8,401 nucleotides of DNA. Source: Pseudomonadota bacterium (GTDB taxonomy: Bacteria > Pseudomonadota > Alphaproteobacteria > Azospirillales > Azospirillaceae). The stretch covers positions 1 to 8,401 of the forward strand of contig JAEYPE010000214.1 of NCBI GenBank assembly GCA_023411035.1. The letters run 5' to 3'. The notes beneath the pieces are model-generated. The model ran no database searches and was not told where the DNA came from. It saw only the letters and a list, made by a program, of their open reading frames with translations. Shown here in pieces: positions 4,905 to 8,401 of the stretch; the first letter of the stretch is position 1; each line of letters opens with the position of its first letter. A program made the position numbers and the translations under genes.

Positions 4905-6278
4905 GTGCCCCAGATCGACCGCACCCCTTCGCCCGTGGACGGCCGTCCCCATGTCGCGATCGTCGGCGCGGGGTTCGGCGGGCTGGCCTGCGCGGAGGCT
5001 CTGGGCGGCACGAACATCCACGTCACCGTCATCGACCGGAACAATTATCACCTGTTCGTTCCGCTGCTCTATCAGGTGGCGACCGCCGCCCTGTCGCCCG
5101 CCGACATCGCCGAGCCGATCCGCCGCATCCTCAGCCGCCACCCGAACGTCGACGTGGTGATGGGGGAGGTGACCGGCATCGGCCGCGCGGCCAAACGGGT
5201 GGAACTGGCCGACGGCGGCTTCGTCCCCTACGACCGGCTGGTGCTGGCGACCGGCTCCTCCTACAGCTATTTCGGGCACGACGACTGGGCCGAGATCGCC
5301 CCCGGCCTGAAGACCATCGAGAACGCCCGCCGCATCCGCGCCCGGCTGCTGATGAACTTCGAGCAGGCGGAGATGTGCGCGGACCCCGCCCGGCAGAAGG
5401 CGCTGATGACCACCATGGTGGTCGGCGGCGGCCCTACGGGAGTGGAGATGGCCGGGGCGGTGGCGGAACTGGCCCGCTTCGCGCTGGCCCGCGATTTCCG
5501 CCGCATCGACCCGCGCACGGCCAGGGTGCTGCTGGTGGAGGCGGGGCCGCGCATCCTCTCCGGCTTTCCGGAGGAACTCGCCGAATACGCCCGCCGCAAG
5601 CTGGAGGAACTGGGCGTCGTCGTGCTGACCGGGCAGTCGGTGGAGAGCATCACGCCGGAGGGGGCCACCGTCGGCGGGCGCTTCATCACGGCGGGAACCA
5701 TCGTGTGGGGCGCCGGGGTCAAGGCGTCCCCCGCCGGGTCGTGGCTGGGGGTGGAGACCGACCGCAGCGGGCGCATCGCGGTCAACGCCGACCTGTCGGT
5801 GCCGGGGGTGCCGGACGTCTACGCGCTGGGCGACACGGCGACGCTGACCGGCGGCGACGGGAAGCCGCTGCCAGGTCTGGCGCAGGTCGCCAAGCAGCAG
5901 GGGGAGCATCTGGGCGGCGGGCTGGAGGCCAGCCTGCTGCGCGGCCAGCCGCTGGAGCCCTTCCGGTTCCGCAACCGGGGCAACACGGCCATCGTCGGGC
6001 GAAGCGCCGCCGTCTTCGACTTCGGAACGCGCAGGCTGAAGGGCTGGTTCGCCTGGGTGCTGTGGGCCATCGTCCACGTCTACCTTCTGGTGAACTTCCA
6101 GAAGCGGATGCTGGTCACCCTGCAGTGGCTGTGGCGCTGGCTCACCTACCAGCGGGGCGCGCGGCTCATCACCATCGACCGCCCGGCCCCTGCGGGGGAG
6201 GCCGTCACCTCACCCCACGGGCGGAACGCCGAGCCCTTTCGGGACGTGAGGCGCGGTCAGGGCCGAGCCATGCCGTAA
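4905..6278 (+). CDS. ndh: Type II NADH:quinone dehydrogenase
   Basis: A peripheral inner-membrane flavoenzyme (EC 1.6.5.9) that oxidises NADH and reduces quinone without pumping protons. Visible are the FAD fold GAGFGG (21-26), the NDH-2 hallmark NNYHLFVPLLYQVATAALSP soon after, the NADH fold GGGPTGVEMAG (from 174), and the second FAD motif GDTA (309-312). A hydrophobic/amphipathic C-terminal segment (about 380-402, GWFAWVLWAIVHVYLLVNF), then a Trp- and Arg-rich stretch, would anchor it to the membrane. From the GTG at 4905 the protein is 457 residues, normal for the family. I prefer this start because GGAG (4895-4898) lies 6 bases upstream. The in-frame ATG at 4839 has AAGGG only 3 bases away, adds a Gly-rich leader, and sits against a hairpin; it would give 479 residues. 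The last 25 residues or so are low in complexity. The gene ends 4 bases before the stop of the convergent PAS kinase. Confidence 0.92.
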   Translation: MPQIDRTPSPVDGRPHVAIVGAGFGGLACAEALGGTNIHVTVIDRNNYHLFVPLLYQVATAALSPADIAEPIRRILSRHPNVDVVMGEVTGIGRAAKRVELADGGFVPYDRLVLATGSSYSYFGHDDWAEIAPGLKTIENARRIRARLLMNFEQAEMCADPARQKALMTTMVVGGGPTGVEMAGAVAELARFALARDFRRIDPRTARVLLVEAGPRILSGFPEELAEYARRKLEELGVVVLTGQSVESITPEGATVGGRFITAGTIVWGAGVKASPAGSWLGVETDRSGRIAVNADLSVPGVPDVYALGDTATLTGGDGKPLPGLAQVAKQQGEHLGGGLEASLLRGQPLEPFRFRNRGNTAIVGRSAAVFDFGTRRLKGWFAWVLWAIVHVYLLVNFQKRMLVTLQWLWRWLTYQRGARLITIDRPAPAGEAVTSPHGRNAEPFRDVRRGQGRAMP

Positions 6279-6282
6279 AGGA

Positions 6283-8401
6283 TCAGGCGGCGGGCGGAAC
6301 CGGCAGGATGCAGCGGAAACGGGCGCCTTTGCCCAGCCATTCCTCGACCTCCAGCCGCCCGCCATGCAGTTCCATGACGTTGCGGACCAGCGACAGGCCC
6401 AGCGCCGCCGCACCGCGCGGGTCGTGGCGGTCGTAGCGCGAGGGCAAGGCCGACTCGTCCGCCCCGGCCCCGCTGCCCACGGTCAGCACGAGGCTGCCGG
6501 CGGTGCGCTCGCCGGACAGCAGGATGCGGCGGTCCGCCGGGGGGTGGCGGATGGCGCCGACGACCAGGGTGAACAGCGCCTGCTTCAGCCGCCGCGCGTC
6601 GCCCTCCACCGTGCCCAGCGACGGCGGGGCGGTGAGTTCGAGCCGCAGCCCCTCCCGCCGCGCCCATTCGCGGGTCAGTTCGGCCACCGTCTCCAGCAGG
6701 CCGGGCACGTCCACGGTCCCGCGGTCCAGCGTGGTGACCCCGGCCCCCAGACTGGTCATGTCCACCACGTCGTCGATCAGTTCCAGCAGCCGTTGGCCCG
6801 CGTTCAGAACGCCCTTCACATACTCGATCTGCCGGGGGTTCAGATCCCCGAAATACTGGTTCGCCAGCACCTCGGCGAAGCCGATGATGCTGTTCAGCGG
6901 GTTGCGCAGATGGTGCGAGACGTTGGCGATGAACTCGCTCTTCAACTGGTCGGCGGACTCCAGCGCGGCGTTGGAGGCGCGTAGCGCCTGCTCCAGCCGG
7001 GCGCTGTCGGTGACGTCCAGGTAGCTGTTCAGCACCGCCCCGTCCGGCAGCGGCAGGGTGGAGAACTCCACGACCGATCCGTCCGCCCGCTCCAGCCGGC
7101 CCGAGCGGACGGCCCGTTCCAGGGTCGCGCCGATCATCTCGTCCTTCAGGCTGTCCCAGTCGCCGCCGTTCTCCAGGAAGGGCCGCATCTGCTCGAACAG
7201 TTCGGAGATGTGCGGCTCGCCCAGCAGATCGTCGTCGTGCAGGTCCCAGATGCGGGCGAAGGCCGGGTTGGACAGCTTCATCCGCCCGTCGCCGCCGAAC
7301 ACCGCGATGCCCTCCGCCAGATTGTCCAGCGTCTCCTGCTGCACGGCGATCAGCGTGTTGTAGGAGGATTCCAGGGCCAGCGTGTTGGTCACGTCCTCCA
7401 GGATCAGCATCAGACCGCCCAGCGGGTGCGGGGCGGCGAGGCTGCGCAGCGTGGTGCCGTCCGGCAGGTGCATCAGCTCCTCCACCGGCTCCAGCAGGTG
7501 GGTGTAGCGGCTCAGCCGCTCGCGCTTGTAGCTCTGGTAATCGGCGTATTCGGGCAGGCGGCGGCGGGTGCGCAACTCCTCCAGGATCTCGCTGTGGGTG
7601 GGCTGGCTGCGCAGCCACGACTCCTCCAGGTCCCACAGCCGGGCGTAAGCCTGGTTGAAGAAGTTCAGCCGCGTGTCGGCGCCGAAGATGGCGATGGCCG
7701 CGCCCAGCCGCTCCAGCACCTCCGCATGGGCGGCGAGATGGCGGTTCAGCTCGCCGCGCAACTCCTCCACCGCGGTGAGGTCCAGCGCGTAGCCGACGAC
7801 CAGAGTGCCGTTGCCGTCCGGGGCGGGCAGGGGGGCCTCGGTCACCTCCAGAAGGCGCCGTTCCGTGCCGATGACGGCGGAGGTCCGCTCCGACTGGGCG
7901 ACCCCGCTGTCCCGCGCCCGCTCCGCCAGGGCGCGCCCTGCGTCGCCCGCGGTCAGTTCCTTGCCGTTTTCCGGAACGGCGGCGGGTTCGGAATCCACGG
8001 CGCGGGCGTAGGCGCGGTTGCACCAGGACAATTCCAGCCCGGCGCCGCGCAGCCACACCGGCAGCGGCAGGGCGTCCACCGCCGCGCGCAGTTCGGCCAG
8101 CGCCGATTCGGCGTCCCGCCGCCCGCGGGCCAACACGTCACGCTCGGCGCAACGGTCGGTGATGTCCTCCAGCCAGACGACGTCCTGATGGCTTGCGGCT
8201 TCCTCTCCGTTGCCCGGCCCGGCGGCCCGCCGCCCGCTCAGCAGCAGGCGCCGCCCGCCGCGCGTCGCGGCCTCGATCCGGAAGCCCTCGCCCCCGCCGC
8301 GCAGGCGGCTCAGAGCCTCGGAGACCCGCGGCGCGTCGGCGTCGGTGAAGGCGCCCGCCAGATCCGGACCCGGCGCGGCGCCGAGCAGCCCGGCCCCGAG
8401 C
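6283..8401 (-). CDS. Multi-PAS histidine kinase-like protein with degenerate ATPase domain (5' end missing)
   Basis: The frame is open from its stop at 6283 to the right edge, so at least 705 residues are visible and the true start lies beyond 8401. The GTG at 8136 is internal: upstream codons encode the end of a PAS-like domain (RRLLLSGRR ... VVWLEDITDR). Domains by position: partial PAS, 8401-8150; PAS, about 8090-7770; PAS, about 7710-7390 (AIFGADTRLNFFNQAYARLWDL); PAS, about 7325-7010 (AVFGGDGRMKLSNPAFARIWDL); HisKA, about 6950-6720; ATPase-like, about 6630-6290. No membrane segment is seen, so it is probably cytoplasmic. The phospho-acceptor His is kept in SHHLRNPLN (codon 6913-6915), but the acidic residue after it is His. 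The N-box Asn is Gly (codon 6556-6558, LVVGAIRHPP). The G1 Asp is Ser (6472-6474), and the G2 box is partial (GAAALGLSLV). Kinase activity is therefore doubtful. It may act as a scaffold or signal integrator, as shown for DivL. No response regulator is adjacent. Confidence 0.88.
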   Translation of the reverse strand, partial: LGAGLLGAAPGPDLAGAFTDADAPRVSEALSRLRGGGEGFRIEAATRGGRRLLLSGRRAAGPGNGEEAASHQDVVWLEDITDRCAERDVLARGRRDAESALAELRAAVDALPLPVWLRGAGLELSWCNRAYARAVDSEPAAVPENGKELTAGDAGRALAERARDSGVAQSERTSAVIGTERRLLEVTEAPLPAPDGNGTLVVGYALDLTAVEELRGELNRHLAAHAEVLERLGAAIAIFGADTRLNFFNQAYARLWDLEESWLRSQPTHSEILEELRTRRRLPEYADYQSYKRERLSRYTHLLEPVEELMHLPDGTTLRSLAAPHPLGGLMLILEDVTNTLALESSYNTLIAVQQETLDNLAEGIAVFGGDGRMKLSNPAFARIWDLHDDDLLGEPHISELFEQMRPFLENGGDWDSLKDEMIGATLERAVRSGRLERADGSVVEFSTLPLPDGAVLNSYLDVTDSARLEQALRASNAALESADQLKSEFIANVSHHLRNPLNSIIGFAEVLANQYFGDLNPRQIEYVKGVLNAGQRLLELIDDVVDMTSLGAGVTTLDRGTVDVPGLLETVAELTREWARREGLRLELTAPPSLGTVEGDARRLKQALFTLVVGAIRHPPADRRILLSGERTAGSLVLTVGSGAGADESALPSRYDRHDPRGAAALGLSLVRNVMELHGGRLEVEEWLGKGARFRCILPVPPAA

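Noticed and set aside
4536..6077. Minus-strand frame of 513 codons opposite ndh and the kinase end
   Set aside because: It spans two real genes on the other strand and has the low-complexity composition of a shadow frame.
6257..8056. Minus-strand frame of 599 codons overlapping the PAS kinase
   Set aside because: It is frame-shifted relative to the PAS kinase, Arg/Gly/Ala-rich and domain-free. The kinase frame has clear PAS and HisKA motifs.
8134..8136. GTG at 8136 as the start of the PAS kinase
   Set aside because: The same frame is open to the window edge, and the upstream codons encode the end of a PAS-like domain (VVWLEDITDR), so the gene is cut by the window.

Overview
This is a very GC-rich window with strong G/C bias at third codon positions. 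It looks chromosomal and comes from an alphaproteobacterium. The combination of a TrxR-like ferredoxin-NADP reductase, an OmpR/EnvZ-type pair, a type II NADH dehydrogenase and a multi-PAS kinase on the same strand as tsaE suggests Rhodospirillales, most like Azospirillum. That assignment is inference from protein style, not from a database match. I see no mobile element, phage, tRNA, rRNA or CRISPR signal.

Layout, left to right. (1) The 5' end of a minus-strand gene that looks like tsaE runs off the left edge (1-116). Just upstream of it, on the same strand, is a 141-residue protein I do not recognise (149-574). (2) A 210-base divergent gap leads to a plus-strand ferredoxin/flavodoxin-NADP reductase (785-1807). 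(3) A 125-base convergent gap (1808-1932) holds two hairpins, a pair of 10-base direct repeats 20 bases apart, and three tandem 15-base repeats. (4) A minus-strand secreted Spy/CpxP-like (LTXXQ) protein (1933-2499) lies divergent to an OmpR-family response regulator (2677-3411) and a membrane histidine kinase (3413-4792). The shared control region carries GTAAC-N5-GTAAC and further GTAAC half-sites. (5) A type II NADH dehydrogenase (4905-6278) follows on the plus strand and ends 4 bases from the stop codon of (6), a large minus-strand multi-PAS histidine kinase-like protein (6283-8401) whose start lies beyond the right edge.

The most interesting unit is 1933-4792. Its architecture matches the enterobacterial cpxP/cpxRA locus: a periplasmic LTXXQ chaperone or sensor gene divergent from its regulator-kinase pair, with a box in the shared promoter very close to the CpxR consensus GTAAA-N5-GTAAA. 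I infer an envelope-stress or metal-stress circuit in which the regulator controls both its own operon and the Spy-like gene. The second notable observation is that the PAS kinase at the right edge lacks the key ATP-binding residues and the acidic residue after its histidine, so it may be a pseudokinase. The two flavoenzymes (ferredoxin-NADP reductase and Ndh) are ordinary redox genes next to the stress module; nothing in the sequence directly ties them to it.
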